Assembly (NCBI RefSeq): GCF_015840715.1
Contig: NZ_CP060397.1
Coordinates: 2,066,686 to 2,130,685 of the forward strand
Reading direction: 5' to 3'
DNA from: Synechococcus sp. CBW1004
Lineage (GTDB): Bacteria > Cyanobacteriota > Cyanobacteriia > PCC-6307 > Cyanobiaceae
Length of the DNA stretch: 64,000 bases
Of the stretch, positions 18,140 through 28,049 are shown in pieces. The position numbers and the translations under genes are program-made. The first letter of the stretch is position 1, and each line of letters starts with the position of its first letter. Below the pieces are notes generated by a model. The model was not told the origin of the DNA. It was given only the letters and a program-made list of their open reading frames with translations, and did not search any database.

Positions 18140-18514
18140 TCAGTAGCGCGGCACCGAGCGGTCCACCTCGACGCTCCACGCATCGATGCCGCCCTGCAGG
18201 TTCCACACCTGGGGAAAGCCCTTCTGCTGCATCAGCCAGCAGCCGAAATGCCAGCTGCGCACACCGGCGTGGCAGAACACCGCCACCGGCCGTGAGGCGT
18301 CCAGCAGCGTGTCGAGCCGCTCCATCCATTCGGCCGAGCGGCTCAGGGGCAGGTGCAGCACCGGCAGCGGCAGGCGGGCGATGGCCAGCTCCTCGTCCTC
18401 GCGCACATCGATCAGCTGGATGCCGCTCCCTTCCACGTCGCCCTCGACCAGGCGCCCGGCCAGATCGGCGGCGGTGATCGGGAGGGGAGTGGGCGCCGGC
18501 GCGGCAGGGGCCAT
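18140..18514 (-). CDS. Rhodanese-like domain protein
   Basis: A 124-residue single-domain rhodanese. LIDVREDEELAIARLP starts the fold and the active-site loop FCHAGVRSWHFG carries the persulfide-forming Cys; LQGGIDAWS closes the domain. Sulfurtransferase or redox roles are possible; no specific partner is visible. The ATG at 18514 is chosen; it is divergent from and 45 bases away from the DUF3352 gene, so the two share a promoter region. Confidence 0.9.
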   Translation of the reverse strand: MAPAAPAPTPLPITAADLAGRLVEGDVEGSGIQLIDVREDEELAIARLPLPVLHLPLSRSAEWMERLDTLLDASRPVAVFCHAGVRSWHFGCWLMQQKGFPQVWNLQGGIDAWSVEVDRSVPRY

Positions 18515-18559
18515 GGGGGGCAGGGGAACGGCAGGATGGAGCCATCCTGCTGTGCGTGC

Positions 18560-20704
18560 ATGAAGGGCCGCGCCTTCGCGGCGGTGGTGCTGTCGGCGCT
18601 GCTGCTGCTGTCCGGCCTCGGGATCGGGGGCTGGTGGCTGGTGTGGCAGCGCGGTCCCCTGCAGCTGGCGCACCACCGTCTGGCGATGCCGCGGTCGGCC
18701 CGGTTCGTGCCGGCCTCGGCCTCCTTCAGCCTGTATCTGTTCAGCGATGGCCAGCGGCCGGTCGACTACGCCCGCGCCGTGGCTCCGGCCCGCCAGCGCC
18801 GCCCCGCGGGAGAGGCGATCGCCCGTCTGCGCGACGGCGCCTTCGCTGCCGCCGGCCTCGATTACCAGGATGAGCTGGCCGGCTGGCTCGGCGGAGAGAT
18901 CGCCATGGCCCTGTTCGAGGATCCGGTGGTGGCCGCCACCGGTGGGGCTCCCGAGCAGCCGTCGCGGGGGTGGCTGCTGGCCCTGGCGAGTCGTGATGAC
19001 GACGGTGCCCGGCGTTTCCTGCAGCGGTTCTGGCAGACCCGCAGCCTGGCCGGCACCGACCTGCAGGTGAGCCGCTACCGCGGCATGGGGTTGATCAGCG
19101 GCCGTGGTGCCCTGCTCGGCAGCCGATCCGAGCCCCTGGCCACGGCCCTGGTGGATGACGATCTGGTGCTGATCGCCTCCGGCCGCAATCTGCTGGAGCG
19201 GGCCCTCGATGTCTCCCAGATTCCGGGTCTGAATCAGGCCGGCCAGCCGCTGCTGCGCCAGGGGCTCGCCTCCTTCGCCAGCGGTGCTGCCCTGGCGGTG
19301 GCCGCCCCGGAGGCCCTGCAGACCTGGCTTGGATGGCCTGCGCCCCTGCCTGCCGATGCGGTGGCCAGGCCCATGGACCTGTCCCAGGCCGTGGCCGCGG
19401 CCCGTGGCCTGCCCCGCACGGCTGCCCTGGCGGCGGTGCTGCCCGATCCGCAGGACTCCGCCGACGCCGTCAGTGGCTCCAAGCGGCCTGCGGAACCCTC
19501 GCCGTCGGGGGAAGGAGACCTCGTTGTCGTCTCCACCGACAGCCCGGATCCGGGCGAGCCGGCCGCATCAGCGCCCTCCGCTCGCCAGGCCCTGCCGGAC
19601 GTTCCGGCCTCTGGCCCGGCGCCGGATGCGGCTTCTCGTAACCCCACCGCCGGGCCCCAGGACGCCCTCCAGCCTCCTGAGGCACCACCCCAGGCCCCGC
19701 AGCCCGGCACTCCGGTGCGCACGGCTGCGCCAGTTGCTCAGACCCCCGAGGACGTCCCCGCCACCACGCCAGCTGCTCCTGCTCCCTCGGCCTCCGCGCC
19801 TCCCGCCAGGAGCGACGCCGCTTCCGGCGGAGCCGTCCCAGTGGCGCCGCCCCCGACCAACGCTCCTGGCGCACCAACCCTGCTGGCGGTGCTCCAACCC
19901 CAGGGCCGCCAGCTGGAGCTGCGCGCCCGGTTGCTGCTGCCCGAGGCGCCGCGCCTGGCGCCGCTGCTGCCGGAGCAGGCCGAGGCGCTGCTTTCGGCCC
20001 TGCGCGGCAGCCCCGAAAGCCTGGCGCTGATCCAGGATCCGCCGGCCCTGGGCCAGGTGGCCCTGCTGCGCCCCCTGCTGGAGCGCAGCCTGGGTCTGCG
20101 TCCGCAGGGGATGGCAGAGCGCCAGGGCCCCCTGCCCGCTCTGCTGTCGCGCACGATCCACGGCCCCTTGCTGGCGAGTCAGGCGCCCATGGGCTGGCAG
20201 CTGGCCAGCCTTTCAGGCGATCCCGCGTCGTCCGATCTGGAGCCGCTGCTCCGCCAGGAGGGTCTGCTGGAGGCACCCCTCGCCGTGGACGGCCACAGCC
20301 TGCGGGTGTGGACCCACCTGTCCCTGCCGGGCCGGGCCGGCCGCCGGGAGCGCGGTGGCGCCGATGCGCTGGTGGCCCCCCTGGCCGGCTGGAGCGAGCA
20401 GCGCCAGGAACTGGCCTGGTGGGGACAGACGCTCGCGGCGCTGGAGGCCCCGGCCGAGAGCCGCTCCCTCACCTTTCTCCGGCGTGGCCTGCGCGAGCTG
20501 GGGGTGCCGCAGGCGCCCCTGCAGTGGAGCCTCGACGGCGACGGTGCCCGCGGCCTGCTGCGCTCCTGGCAACCCTGGCGGCTGCTCTCGGCCCTGGCCG
20601 GTGGCGGTCTCGATGGGCCTGTGCGGGGCCTGGCCCTGGCGCTGGAGTCGCCGCCCGAGCTCTCGGCGCTGGAGCTGCGGGCCCGCCTCAACCTGGGCGA
20701 GTGA
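18560..20704 (+). CDS. DUF3352-domain membrane-anchored protein
   Basis: A 714-residue protein of the cyanobacterial DUF3352 family, function unknown. An N-terminal membrane anchor (residues about 6-28, FAAVVLSALLLLSGLGIGGWW) precedes a domain that includes PASASFSLYLF and LTFLRRGLRELG-type blocks. A Pro/Ala/Ser-rich linker of about 130 residues (roughly 295-430) splits the domain, and its base composition is as GC-rich as its surroundings. The ATG at 18560 starts immediately before the anchor. The stop is followed by a near-exact duplication of the last 14 bases. sixA follows 99 bases later. Confidence 0.85.
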   Translation: MKGRAFAAVVLSALLLLSGLGIGGWWLVWQRGPLQLAHHRLAMPRSARFVPASASFSLYLFSDGQRPVDYARAVAPARQRRPAGEAIARLRDGAFAAAGLDYQDELAGWLGGEIAMALFEDPVVAATGGAPEQPSRGWLLALASRDDDGARRFLQRFWQTRSLAGTDLQVSRYRGMGLISGRGALLGSRSEPLATALVDDDLVLIASGRNLLERALDVSQIPGLNQAGQPLLRQGLASFASGAALAVAAPEALQTWLGWPAPLPADAVARPMDLSQAVAAARGLPRTAALAAVLPDPQDSADAVSGSKRPAEPSPSGEGDLVVVSTDSPDPGEPAASAPSARQALPDVPASGPAPDAASRNPTAGPQDALQPPEAPPQAPQPGTPVRTAAPVAQTPEDVPATTPAAPAPSASAPPARSDAASGGAVPVAPPPTNAPGAPTLLAVLQPQGRQLELRARLLLPEAPRLAPLLPEQAEALLSALRGSPESLALIQDPPALGQVALLRPLLERSLGLRPQGMAERQGPLPALLSRTIHGPLLASQAPMGWQLASLSGDPASSDLEPLLRQEGLLEAPLAVDGHSLRVWTHLSLPGRAGRRERGGADALVAPLAGWSEQRQELAWWGQTLAALEAPAESRSLTFLRRGLRELGVPQAPLQWSLDGDGARGLLRSWQPWRLLSALAGGGLDGPVRGLALALESPPELSALELRARLNLGE

Positions 20705-20803
20705 ACCTGGGCGAGTGAGCCTGATCGAGGGCTCCGCCGCTGGCGCGCGTGGCCCGGAGCCTCAGCATGGGTGAGCGCCCCTGCCGTTCGCCGTTCTGTC
20801 GCC

Positions 20804-21328
20804 ATGGCTGCCTCCACCCTCCTGCTCCTGCGCCATGGCATCGCCGAGGAGCGACGGGCGGGACTGGAGGATGGCGATCGGGCCCTCACCGAGCGGGGGC
20901 GCAGCCGCACCCGTGCGGTGCTGGAGCGGCTCGTGGCCCTGGGGCTGATGGCGGATCGGCTGCTCTGCAGCCCGTTGCTGCGGGCTCGTCAGACGGCCGA
21001 GATCGCCGTGACGGCGGGCTGGGCGCCGGATCTGACGCTCGCCTCCGAGCTGGCTCCGGGCGGAGCGGCGCTGGCCTGCCTGCCAGAGTGGTGCCAGGCA
21101 TGCGGTGGCGACAGCCTGGCCTTGGTGGGCCATGAACCGGATCTCTCCGCCCTGGCCGCCTGCCTGATCGGCGCGCCCGCAGGCCATCTGGACCTGCGCA
21201 AGGCGGGCCTGATCCAGCTGCGGCTGTCCGAGGCTGCTGCGCGTGGTCAGGCTGTTGCCGGCGGCCAGCCTGCCGCCGGCGGGGCCGTGCTGGTGTCGCT
21301 GCTGCGGCCGGGGCTGCTGCTCGGCTGA
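20804..21328 (+). CDS. sixA: Phosphohistidine phosphatase SixA
   Basis: A 174-residue histidine-phosphatase-superfamily protein with the phospho-acceptor STLLLLRHGIAEE (RHG), LLCSPLLRARQTAEI and a second catalytic His in LALVGHEPDLS. SixA dephosphorylates phosphohistidine on HPt domains or phosphotransferase proteins. The ATG at 20804 is preferred; a GTG at 20771 would add 11 residues before the first strand. The Gly/Ala-rich C-terminus (QAVAGGQPAAGGAV) is a small low-complexity insert. Confidence 0.9.
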   Translation: MAASTLLLLRHGIAEERRAGLEDGDRALTERGRSRTRAVLERLVALGLMADRLLCSPLLRARQTAEIAVTAGWAPDLTLASELAPGGAALACLPEWCQACGGDSLALVGHEPDLSALAACLIGAPAGHLDLRKAGLIQLRLSEAAARGQAVAGGQPAAGGAVLVSLLRPGLLLG

Positions 21329-21405
21329 AGCCGCTGGCTGGCCATCAGCGCTACGGCAGAGCCACCGGGCCGGAGCCTAGGTTCGGCAAAACGGTACGAC
21401 CTTTG

Positions 21406-22656
21406 ATGGCGGTCAAGAGCCCCTCCAACGGCCCGAGCGGTGCCGATCCCAGCGCGGCCTCCGACGGAAGTCCCGCTGTGACCAGCAGCCCCGCCCCGCA
21501 GGCCGCGAGCGTGCCTGTGCCGTTCCGCCCGGGTCTCGAAGGTGTGCCCGCCACCCAGTCGGCGATCTGTGACATCGATGGCATCCGCGGCCTGCTCACC
21601 TATCGCGGCTATCCGCTCGAGCAGCTGGCGGCCAACAGCACCTTCCTGGAGACGGCCTACCTGCTGATCTGGGGTGAGCTCCCCACCATTTTCCAGCTGC
21701 GGGACTTCGAGCAGGAGGTGCAGATGCATCGGCGGGTGAGCTTCCGCATCCGCGACATGATGAAGTGCTTCCCAGCGGGTGGGCATCCGATGGATGCCCT
21801 GCAGGCGAGCGCCGCGTCGCTGGGGCTGTTCTATTCCCGCCGCGCCCTGGATGATCCGCAGTATGTGTTCGACGCGGTGGTGCGGCTGATTGCCAAGATC
21901 CCCACAATGGTGGCGGCGTTCCAGCTGATCCGCAAAGGACAGGATCCGATTCAGCCCCGTGATGATCTGGCCTATTCGGCCAACTTTCTCTATATGCTCA
22001 CCGAGCGTGAGCCCGATCCGATCGCGGCCAGGATCTTTGATCGCTGCCTGATCCTGCACGCCGAGCACAGCCTCAACGCCAGCACCTTCAGCGCCCGCGT
22101 CACCGCCAGCACGCTCACCGATCCCTATGCCGTGGTCGCCTCGGCCGTCGGCACCCTGGCCGGACCGCTGCACGGCGGCGCCAACGAGGACGTGCTCGAG
22201 ATGCTGGAGGAGATCGGCACGGTGGATGCGGTGGAGTCCTGGCTCGATCAGGCGATCAAGGCCCGCAAGAAGATCATGGGCTTCGGTCACCGCGAGTACA
22301 AGGTGAAGGATCCCCGTGCCGTGATCCTGCAGAAGCTGGCCGAGGACCTGTTCCTGCGCTTCGGCCATGACGCCATGTATGACGTGGCGCGCCGCCTCGA
22401 GGAAGTCGCCGCTGATCGCCTGGGGCCGAAGGGCATCTATCCCAACGTCGATTTCTACTCCGGCCTGGTGTATCGGAAGCTCGGCATTCCGCGCGATCTG
22501 TTCACACCGATCTTCGCGATCGCTCGCACAGCCGGCTGGCTGGCCCACTGGCGCGAGCAGCTGGGCGCCAACCGCATCTATCGCCCCACGCAGATCTACA
22601 CCGGCTCCGGCGAGCGGGCCTGGCTCCCCCTGGAGAGCCGCCCGGCGGTCGTCTGA
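21406..22656 (+). CDS. gltA: Citrate synthase
   Basis: A 416-residue citrate synthase joining acetyl-CoA and oxaloacetate. An extension of about 45 residues rich in Ser/Ala/Pro precedes the fold ([19 protein letters not shown]). Catalytic segments: [27 protein letters not shown] and [26 protein letters not shown] and the CoA-site region follow. The ATG at 21406 is preceded by an in-frame TTG at 21403. It lies 67 bases upstream of ndhA and is probably co-transcribed. Confidence 0.95.
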   Translation: MAVKSPSNGPSGADPSAASDGSPAVTSSPAPQAASVPVPFRPGLEGVPATQSAICDIDGIRGLLTYRGYPLEQLAANSTFLETAYLLIWGELPTIFQLRDFEQEVQMHRRVSFRIRDMMKCFPAGGHPMDALQASAASLGLFYSRRALDDPQYVFDAVVRLIAKIPTMVAAFQLIRKGQDPIQPRDDLAYSANFLYMLTEREPDPIAARIFDRCLILHAEHSLNASTFSARVTASTLTDPYAVVASAVGTLAGPLHGGANEDVLEMLEEIGTVDAVESWLDQAIKARKKIMGFGHREYKVKDPRAVILQKLAEDLFLRFGHDAMYDVARRLEEVAADRLGPKGIYPNVDFYSGLVYRKLGIPRDLFTPIFAIARTAGWLAHWREQLGANRIYRPTQIYTGSGERAWLPLESRPAVV

Positions 22657-22723
22657 AGCACCACGCCGTCTCCCCCGTTCCACCAGCGGGGCCTTAACGT
22701 CTCCCCCACTCCTCCCACCCGCC

Positions 22724-23860
22724 ATGCAGCCCTTCGCGGTCGTGACTCCGGGACTCGATCTGCAGGCCAGCTTCGTCGACCTGCTCGAGGGCTTCGGGCT
22801 GACTCCCGGACTCGCCCACCTGATCTGGCTGCCGCTGCCGATGCTCACCGTCCTGGTGGCGGCGGTGGTGGGCGTTCTGGTCAACGTCTGGCTCGAGCGC
22901 AAGATCTCGGCAGCCGTCCAGCAGCGCATCGGCCCGGAGTACGCCGGCCCCCTGGGGGTGCTCCAGCCCATGGCCGACGGCCTCAAGCTGCTGTTCAAGG
23001 AAGACGTCATCCCGGCCCGAGCCGACGGGCTGCTGTTCACGCTCGGCCCGGTGCTGGTGCTGGTGCCCGTGATCCTTTCGTGGCTGGTGGTGCCCTTCGG
23101 CCAGAACCTGCTGATCAGCAACGTCGGGGTGGGGATCTTTCTGTGGATCGCCCTGAGCAGCATCCAGCCGATCGGCCTGCTGATGAGCGGCTACGCCTCC
23201 AATAACAAGTATTCGTTGCTCGGCGGCCTGCGGGCTGCGGCCCAGTCGATCAGCTACGAAATCCCCCTGGCCCTGGCGGTGCTGGCGGTGGTGATGATGA
23301 GCAACTCTCTTAGCACCGTCGACATCGTCGCCCAGCAGAACGGCGCCGGCATTCTCAGCTGGAACATCTGGCGCCAGCCGGTGGGCTTCGTGATCTTCTG
23401 GATCTGTGCCCTGGCCGAGTGTGAGCGCCTCCCCTTTGACCTGCCCGAGGCGGAAGAGGAGCTGGTCGCCGGCTACCAGACCGAGTATTCGGGCATGAAG
23501 TTCGCCCTCTTCTACCTCGGCAGCTACATCAACCTCGTGCTCTCGGCGCTGCTCGTCTCGGTGCTTTATCTGGGTGGCTGGGGCTTCCCGGTGCCGGTCG
23601 AGTGGCTGGCCAACCTGCTGGGACAGTCGGTCGATGCACCTCTGGTGCAGGTGATCACCGCCACCACCGGCATCGTGATGACCGTGCTCAAGGCCTACCT
23701 GCTGGTCTTCTTCGCGATTCTGCTGCGCTGGACCGTTCCCAGGGTGCGGATCGACCAGCTTCTCGATCTCGGCTGGAAGTTCCTGCTCCCCGTCGCCCTG
23801 GTCAATCTGCTGGTCACCGCCGCTCTCAAGCTGGCCTTCCCCGTCGCCTTCGGCGGTTGA
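22724..23860 (+). CDS. ndhA: NDH-1 subunit A (NuoH homologue)
   Basis: A 378-residue membrane subunit of the photosynthetic NDH-1 complex, next to the plastoquinone site. It has about eight helices, the conserved [19 protein letters not shown] loop, [14 protein letters not shown] and the acidic cytoplasmic loop [20 protein letters not shown]. The ATG at 22724 gives the family length. First of ndhA-ndhI-ndhG-ndhE, all with short spacing or overlaps. Confidence 0.97.
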   Translation: MQPFAVVTPGLDLQASFVDLLEGFGLTPGLAHLIWLPLPMLTVLVAAVVGVLVNVWLERKISAAVQQRIGPEYAGPLGVLQPMADGLKLLFKEDVIPARADGLLFTLGPVLVLVPVILSWLVVPFGQNLLISNVGVGIFLWIALSSIQPIGLLMSGYASNNKYSLLGGLRAAAQSISYEIPLALAVLAVVMMSNSLSTVDIVAQQNGAGILSWNIWRQPVGFVIFWICALAECERLPFDLPEAEEELVAGYQTEYSGMKFALFYLGSYINLVLSALLVSVLYLGGWGFPVPVEWLANLLGQSVDAPLVQVITATTGIVMTVLKAYLLVFFAILLRWTVPRVRIDQLLDLGWKFLLPVALVNLLVTAALKLAFPVAFGG

Positions 23861-23950
23861 TCTGCACTTCCGATCCCGATCCTCCAGTTCTCAGCCGGCC
23901 CCGCCATCATGGGCCGATCCCGCCTGTCCGCCCCTCCCCCAACCAGCGCC

Positions 23951-24568
23951 ATGTTCGGGTTCCTCAAGAAAGTCGGTGACTACACCAAGGATGCTGTGAG
24001 TGCCGCCCAGTACCTGACTCAGGGGTTGGCGGTCACCTTTGACCACCTCAAGCGCCGCCCGATCACGGTTCAGTATCCGTACGAGAAGCTGATCCCGTCC
24101 GAACGTTACCGCGGCCGTATTCATTACGAGTTCGACAAGTGCATCGCCTGTGAGGTGTGTGTGCGCGTCTGTCCGATCAACCTGCCGGTGGTGGACTGGG
24201 TGATGAACAAGGCCACCAAGAAGAAGGAGCTGCGGAACTACTCGATCGATTTCGGGGTCTGCATCTTCTGCGGCAACTGCGTGGAGTACTGCCCCACCAA
24301 CTGCCTCTCGATGACCGAGGAATACGAGCTGGCCGCGTTTGATCGCCACAGCCTCAATTACGACAATGTCGCACTTGGGCGACTCCCCACCAGCGTCACC
24401 TCCGATCCGTCGGTGTTTCCCCTGCGTGAGCTGGGCTACCTCCCCGCCGGTGAGATCGATCCCCACGGCGTGCCCGCTGATGCTCCCCGGGCCGGCAGAC
24501 TGCCTGAGCAGGTCCTCGAGACCCTGCCTGCAGCCGCCAAGACCCCGCAGCAAGGAGTCCAATCCTGA
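23951..24568 (+). CDS. ndhI: NDH-1 subunit I (two 4Fe-4S ferredoxin-type)
   Basis: A 205-residue peripheral-arm iron-sulfur subunit. Two CxxCxxCxxxCP clusters are visible: [12 protein letters not shown] and [12 protein letters not shown], coordinating the 4Fe-4S centres that pass electrons from ferredoxin toward quinone. The ATG at 23951 matches the family N-terminus ([16 protein letters not shown]); an upstream in-frame start at 23909 adds unlikely residues. Its stop overlaps the start of ndhG by one base. Confidence 0.97.
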   Translation: MFGFLKKVGDYTKDAVSAAQYLTQGLAVTFDHLKRRPITVQYPYEKLIPSERYRGRIHYEFDKCIACEVCVRVCPINLPVVDWVMNKATKKKELRNYSIDFGVCIFCGNCVEYCPTNCLSMTEEYELAAFDRHSLNYDNVALGRLPTSVTSDPSVFPLRELGYLPAGEIDPHGVPADAPRAGRLPEQVLETLPAAAKTPQQGVQS

Positions 24569-25203
24569 TGACGATCGCCTCCACCACGCAGCAGATCTGC
24601 TTCCTGGTGCTCTCGGCCACCCTGGTGCTGGGTTCCCTGGCCGTGGTCCTGCTGCCCAACATCGTCTATTCCGCCTTCCTGCTGGGAGGCGTCTTCCTCT
24701 CGGTGGCTGGCCTCTACCTGCTGCTCAACGCCAGTTTCGTGGCGGCGGCCCAGGTGCTCGTCTACGTCGGCGCGGTCAACGTGCTGATCCTGTTCGCGAT
24801 CATGCTGGTGAACAAGCGTGAGGCGATGGCCGACATCCCCGGCCTGCTGCTGCGTCGGCTGCTCTCCGGGGCCGTCTGCGCCGGGTTGTTCGCCCTGCTC
24901 CTGCGCGTCGCCTTCACCACCCACTGGGCCCTGCCCGGTCCGGTGCCGGTGGGCGAGGAGGCGACGATCCGCATCGGTGAGCACTTCTTCAGCGACTACC
25001 TGCTTCCCTTTGAGCTGGCGTCGGTGCTGCTGCTGATGGCCATGATCGGCGCCATCGTCCTGGCCCGACGGGACGTGTTCAGCACCGATGTGGTGACCGG
25101 CGAGCCGGCCGATCAGGGCCTGCTTGAGAAGGCCCGCACCCCTCTGCTGCTGGAGACGCCCTCCGGCTCCACCACATCCACCCTGGCGGAACCCCGTTCA
25201 TGA
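24568..25203 (+). CDS. ndhG: NDH-1 subunit G (NuoJ homologue)
   Basis: A 211-residue five-helix membrane subunit. It has NIVYSAFLLGGVFLSVAGLY and the signature ASFVAAAQVLVYVGAVNVLI with the functional acidic/aromatic helix, then FELASVLLLMAMIGAIVLAR. The C-terminal 35 residues are a variable soluble tail. It begins within the ndhI stop codon and its own last 4 bases overlap ndhE, indicating translational coupling. Confidence 0.96.
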   Translation: MTIASTTQQICFLVLSATLVLGSLAVVLLPNIVYSAFLLGGVFLSVAGLYLLLNASFVAAAQVLVYVGAVNVLILFAIMLVNKREAMADIPGLLLRRLLSGAVCAGLFALLLRVAFTTHWALPGPVPVGEEATIRIGEHFFSDYLLPFELASVLLLMAMIGAIVLARRDVFSTDVVTGEPADQGLLEKARTPLLLETPSGSTTSTLAEPRS

Positions 25204-25520
25204 GCTCCTCGGCCATTCCCCTCCAGGCTTTCCTCGCCCTGGCTGCCGTGCTGTTCTGCACCGGCGTCTGGGGCCTGATCAACAGCCGCAACGCCGTTCG
25301 CGTGCTGATGAGCATCGAACTGATGTTCAATGCCGTCAACCTCAACCTGATGGCCTTCTCCAGCTATCTCGATGGTCAGCTGGTCCGCGGTCAGGTGTTC
25401 ACCATCTTCGTGATCACCGTGGCGGCGGCCGAAGCTGCGGTGGGTCTGGCGATCCTGCTGTCCCTCTACCGCAACCGCGAGACGGTCGACATGGAGCGCT
25501 TCAACCTGCTGCGCTGGTGA
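25200..25520 (+). CDS. ndhE: NDH-1 subunit E (NuoK homologue)
   Basis: A 106-residue three-helix antiporter-like subunit. The conserved glutamates sit in VLMSIELMFNAVNLN and VAAAEAAVGLAI. It starts with an ATGA overlap with ndhG. It is the last gene of the ndhAIGE run; the next gene, nadK, is 151 bases away. Confidence 0.97.
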   Translation: MSSSAIPLQAFLALAAVLFCTGVWGLINSRNAVRVLMSIELMFNAVNLNLMAFSSYLDGQLVRGQVFTIFVITVAAAEAAVGLAILLSLYRNRETVDMERFNLLRW

Positions 25521-25671
25521 TCCGCTCGGCTGCGCTCCCCCAGTTCCGAGTCCACCACTGCCGCGTCGCCTCCCCTTCCGGCCCGGCTTGAGGCGATCGT
25601 CTGAGGCTTCGCATCGCTTCTGGCGTCTGGCCCCAGGAGAGAGCAGGCTGGGCCCCTGAGTTCCTCAATCG

Positions 25672-26634
25672 ATGCGCCTCGAGCGGGTCTGGGTGATCCA
25701 TCGCAGCGGCAGCCCCGCCGCACAGCGTCAGGCCAGGGCCTGCGCCGCTGAGCTGCGGGCCGAAGGGGTTGTCGTCAGCGTCGCCGAATCCGGCCTGAGC
25801 GCCAATCCGTTCCCGGGTCTGCAGGCCACCGAGCCCGGCCCGCCCGATCTGGCCCTGGTGCTCGGCGGCGATGGCACCGTGCTCGGAGCGGCGCGGCACC
25901 TGGCCCCCCATGGGGTGCCGATCCTCAGCTTCAACGTCGGCGGCCACCTCGGCTTCCTCACCCACGAACGGGTGCTGCTGCGACCGGAGCACGGCATCAG
26001 TCTCTGGGAGCGCCTGCGGCAGGATCGCTTCGCGCTGGAGCGACGCATGATGCTGGAGGCGCGCATCGACCGCGCCGATGGCGTGCCGTTGCCGGGTGAC
26101 GCGGCGCGCATCGGCCACGCCCCAGCAGAGGTGGATGCCTGTGGTCCCCACAGCGCCCTCAATGATTTCTATTTCCGGCCCTGTCTCGATGAGGTGTCGC
26201 CCACCTGCCTGCTGGAGCTTGAGATCGACGGAGAGGTCGTCGATCAGTACCGCGGCGACGGTCTGATCATTGCCACCCCCACCGGCTCCACCGGTTACGC
26301 GATGGCGGCAGGGGGCCCGATCCTGCATCCCGGCATCGAGGCGATCGTGGTGAATCCCATCTGCCCGATGAGCCTCTCCAGCCGGGCCATCGTGGTGCCG
26401 CCCCGCGCCCGGCTGAGCGTCTGGCCCCTGGGGGAGAGCAGCCGTCGCGTCAAGCTCTGGAAGGACGGCGCCCACGCCACCGTGCTTGACCCTGGCGATC
26501 GCTGCACCGTGCAGCGGGGGCCCCATCCGGCCCTGCTGCTGCAGCTCCAGCAGAGCCCCTCCTACTACCGCACCCTCACCCGCAAGCTGCACTGGGCGGG
26601 AAGTCTCACGGGCGTGGAGCCCTCCCACAACTGA
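25672..26634 (+). CDS. nadK: NAD kinase
   Basis: A 320-residue ATP-NAD kinase producing NADP. The catalytic [13 protein letters not shown] motif (about residue 64), [19 protein letters not shown], and the Gly-rich [20 protein letters not shown] are all present. It has a longer loop between beta-strands (residues about 120-160, with Pro/Gly) than some homologues. It follows the ndh operon, a common picocyanobacterial neighbour. Confidence 0.96.
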   Translation: MRLERVWVIHRSGSPAAQRQARACAAELRAEGVVVSVAESGLSANPFPGLQATEPGPPDLALVLGGDGTVLGAARHLAPHGVPILSFNVGGHLGFLTHERVLLRPEHGISLWERLRQDRFALERRMMLEARIDRADGVPLPGDAARIGHAPAEVDACGPHSALNDFYFRPCLDEVSPTCLLELEIDGEVVDQYRGDGLIIATPTGSTGYAMAAGGPILHPGIEAIVVNPICPMSLSSRAIVVPPRARLSVWPLGESSRRVKLWKDGAHATVLDPGDRCTVQRGPHPALLLQLQQSPSYYRTLTRKLHWAGSLTGVEPSHN

Positions 26635-26788
26635 GTGGCGCCCACGGGGGTGCTCAGGCCAGGGCGGCCTCGCCAACGTGCTGGGCGATTCGATGCTTCG
26701 TGGTCCGGGCTGGTTGGTTGAGCGGAGCCTGACCAGGGGATGCCCTCGCCTGGAACGCGGCAATCGTTCACGATTCCGGCAGGAGGTG

Positions 26789-26817
26789 TTGCCAAGACCT
26801 TTGTCTTTCTGTATTCT
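26789..26817 (+). promoter_or_regulatory. Candidate sigma-70-type promoter
   Basis: TTGCCA (5 of 6 to the -35 consensus) is followed by exactly 17 bases and TATTCT (4 of 6 to the -10 consensus). It sits in a local AT-rich patch within otherwise GC-rich DNA, about 40 bases upstream of the next ATG (26858). Confidence 0.6.
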
Positions 26818-26857
26818 TATCTCCAGAAGTGAGGCGCTTCATTCTATAGCCTCGGAC

Positions 26858-27112
26858 ATGGATTTTGGCCTGTCGGCTCAGCAGAAGCTCATCCTCCGTC
26901 TTGCCCGGGCCAACGGTCTCAGCGGCGCCCACCGCTGGCAGGTTCTGCCGCCCCTCTGGCTGATTGCCCTGGTCAGCCTGGCGCCCTGGCTTCTGGTCTG
27001 GCATCCAGGCCGCTATCTGTGGTTGCTCCTGATTCCGCCGCTTGGGTTCTGGTACCGCCGCCGGGTGGAGCGTCGTTTTCAGGAGTGGGTCCTGGATCTG
27101 CGGGAGCTCTGA
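26858..27112 (+). CDS. Small hypothetical membrane protein
   Basis: An 84-residue protein. A short cytoplasmic helix (MDFGLSAQQKLILRLARAN) leads into two closely spaced hydrophobic segments (about 31-45 and 50-62, LWLIALVSLAPWLLVW and LWLLLIPPLGFW), then an Arg-rich C-terminus (RRRVERRFQEW). No function recognised. A good promoter lies immediately upstream, supporting it as a real gene. Confidence 0.75.
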   Translation: MDFGLSAQQKLILRLARANGLSGAHRWQVLPPLWLIALVSLAPWLLVWHPGRYLWLLLIPPLGFWYRRRVERRFQEWVLDLREL

Positions 27113-27271
27113 GCGCGCCTTCCGGCAGGCATGGCCGATGGAGATTCCCTGCGGTCGGCAGATCTCGCCATCGTCGGGAGGTTGGTTGCGGCCGGCCGGT
27201 GCGTTACGCAGGGTGATCCTCGGCGGCGGGCGTGGGCAGAATCGATGGGGTGATGTGTTGGGAGATCTGTT

Positions 27272-27916
27272 CTGGCCCTTGAGATCGAACGGCGGTTTCT
27301 GGTCGCTGGCGACCGGTGGCGAGGCCATGTCCTCTGGCAGGCGCGCCTGCAGCAGGGTTATCTGAGCCGTCCCGGCGAAGGGCTGACGGTCCGGGTCCGC
27401 ACCCGTGAGCCGTTGGAGGGTGGAGCGGCCGAGCAGGCCTGGCTGACGCTCAAGGCACCCGCGCCCTCCTCGGGGCAGCGGCAACCTGAGGGGCCTTCGC
27501 TGGCGGCCCCGGACGGTCCGGCGGCAGGCGACGCCCTCTCCTCCGTGCAGACGGCTCTTCAGGCCAGGGGGGAAGGGCTGGCCGGGCTTGCCCTCAGCCG
27601 CCTGGAATTCGAATACGCCATCCCCACGGCAGATGCCGAGGCGCTGCTCGCCCTGACCGAGCAGCGACTGGTGAAGTGCCGCCATGGCCTGGATCTGCCC
27701 GGCGGCGACTGGGTGCTCGATGTGTTCGAGGCAGAGAATGCGCCGCTGGTGGTCGCCGAGGTGGAGCTGGAGCATCCCGATCAGCCCGTCGATCTGCCGG
27801 CCTGGTGCATCAGGGATGTCACCGGCCGTCGTGACCTCAGCAACGCCGCTCTGGCCGCGCGTTCGCTCGCACGATGGAGCGAGGCCGAGCGCTGCGAGCT
27901 GCTCAGCGGTCTGTAG
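27272..27916 (+). CDS. CYTH-domain protein, apparent CTG start
   Basis: A CYTH-family (adenylate cyclase CyaB / thiamine triphosphatase-like) protein. The signature LEIERRFLV lies at the very N-terminus (an ExExK variant with Arg), followed by a basic strand ending LTVRVRTREPL and, after a Pro/Gly/Ala-rich insertion of about 50 residues, RLEFEYAIP, KCRHGLDL and VVAEVELEHPDQPVDLPAW. These bind triphosphates through metals. No ATG, GTG or TTG lies between the upstream stop (27251) and the conserved region. A CTG at 27272 is preceded by GGGAG at 27260-27264 with a 7-base spacer, so CTG is the likely start. The first standard start, TTG 27413, would delete the active-site strand. Confidence 0.78.
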   Translation: MALEIERRFLVAGDRWRGHVLWQARLQQGYLSRPGEGLTVRVRTREPLEGGAAEQAWLTLKAPAPSSGQRQPEGPSLAAPDGPAAGDALSSVQTALQARGEGLAGLALSRLEFEYAIPTADAEALLALTEQRLVKCRHGLDLPGGDWVLDVFEAENAPLVVAEVELEHPDQPVDLPAWCIRDVTGRRDLSNAALAARSLARWSEAERCELLSGL

Positions 27917-28049
27917 AACGCCTGGCCGGGATGGCTGCATACGGCAGAGGCGGCCCCCATCCTCTGGCGTTGTCACTCCGGTGGCGTGCTCACTCCCCTG
28001 ATGGACCCCGCCGGGAGGCGGCCCAGCCCCAGGCTTGCCCCGGTACGGT

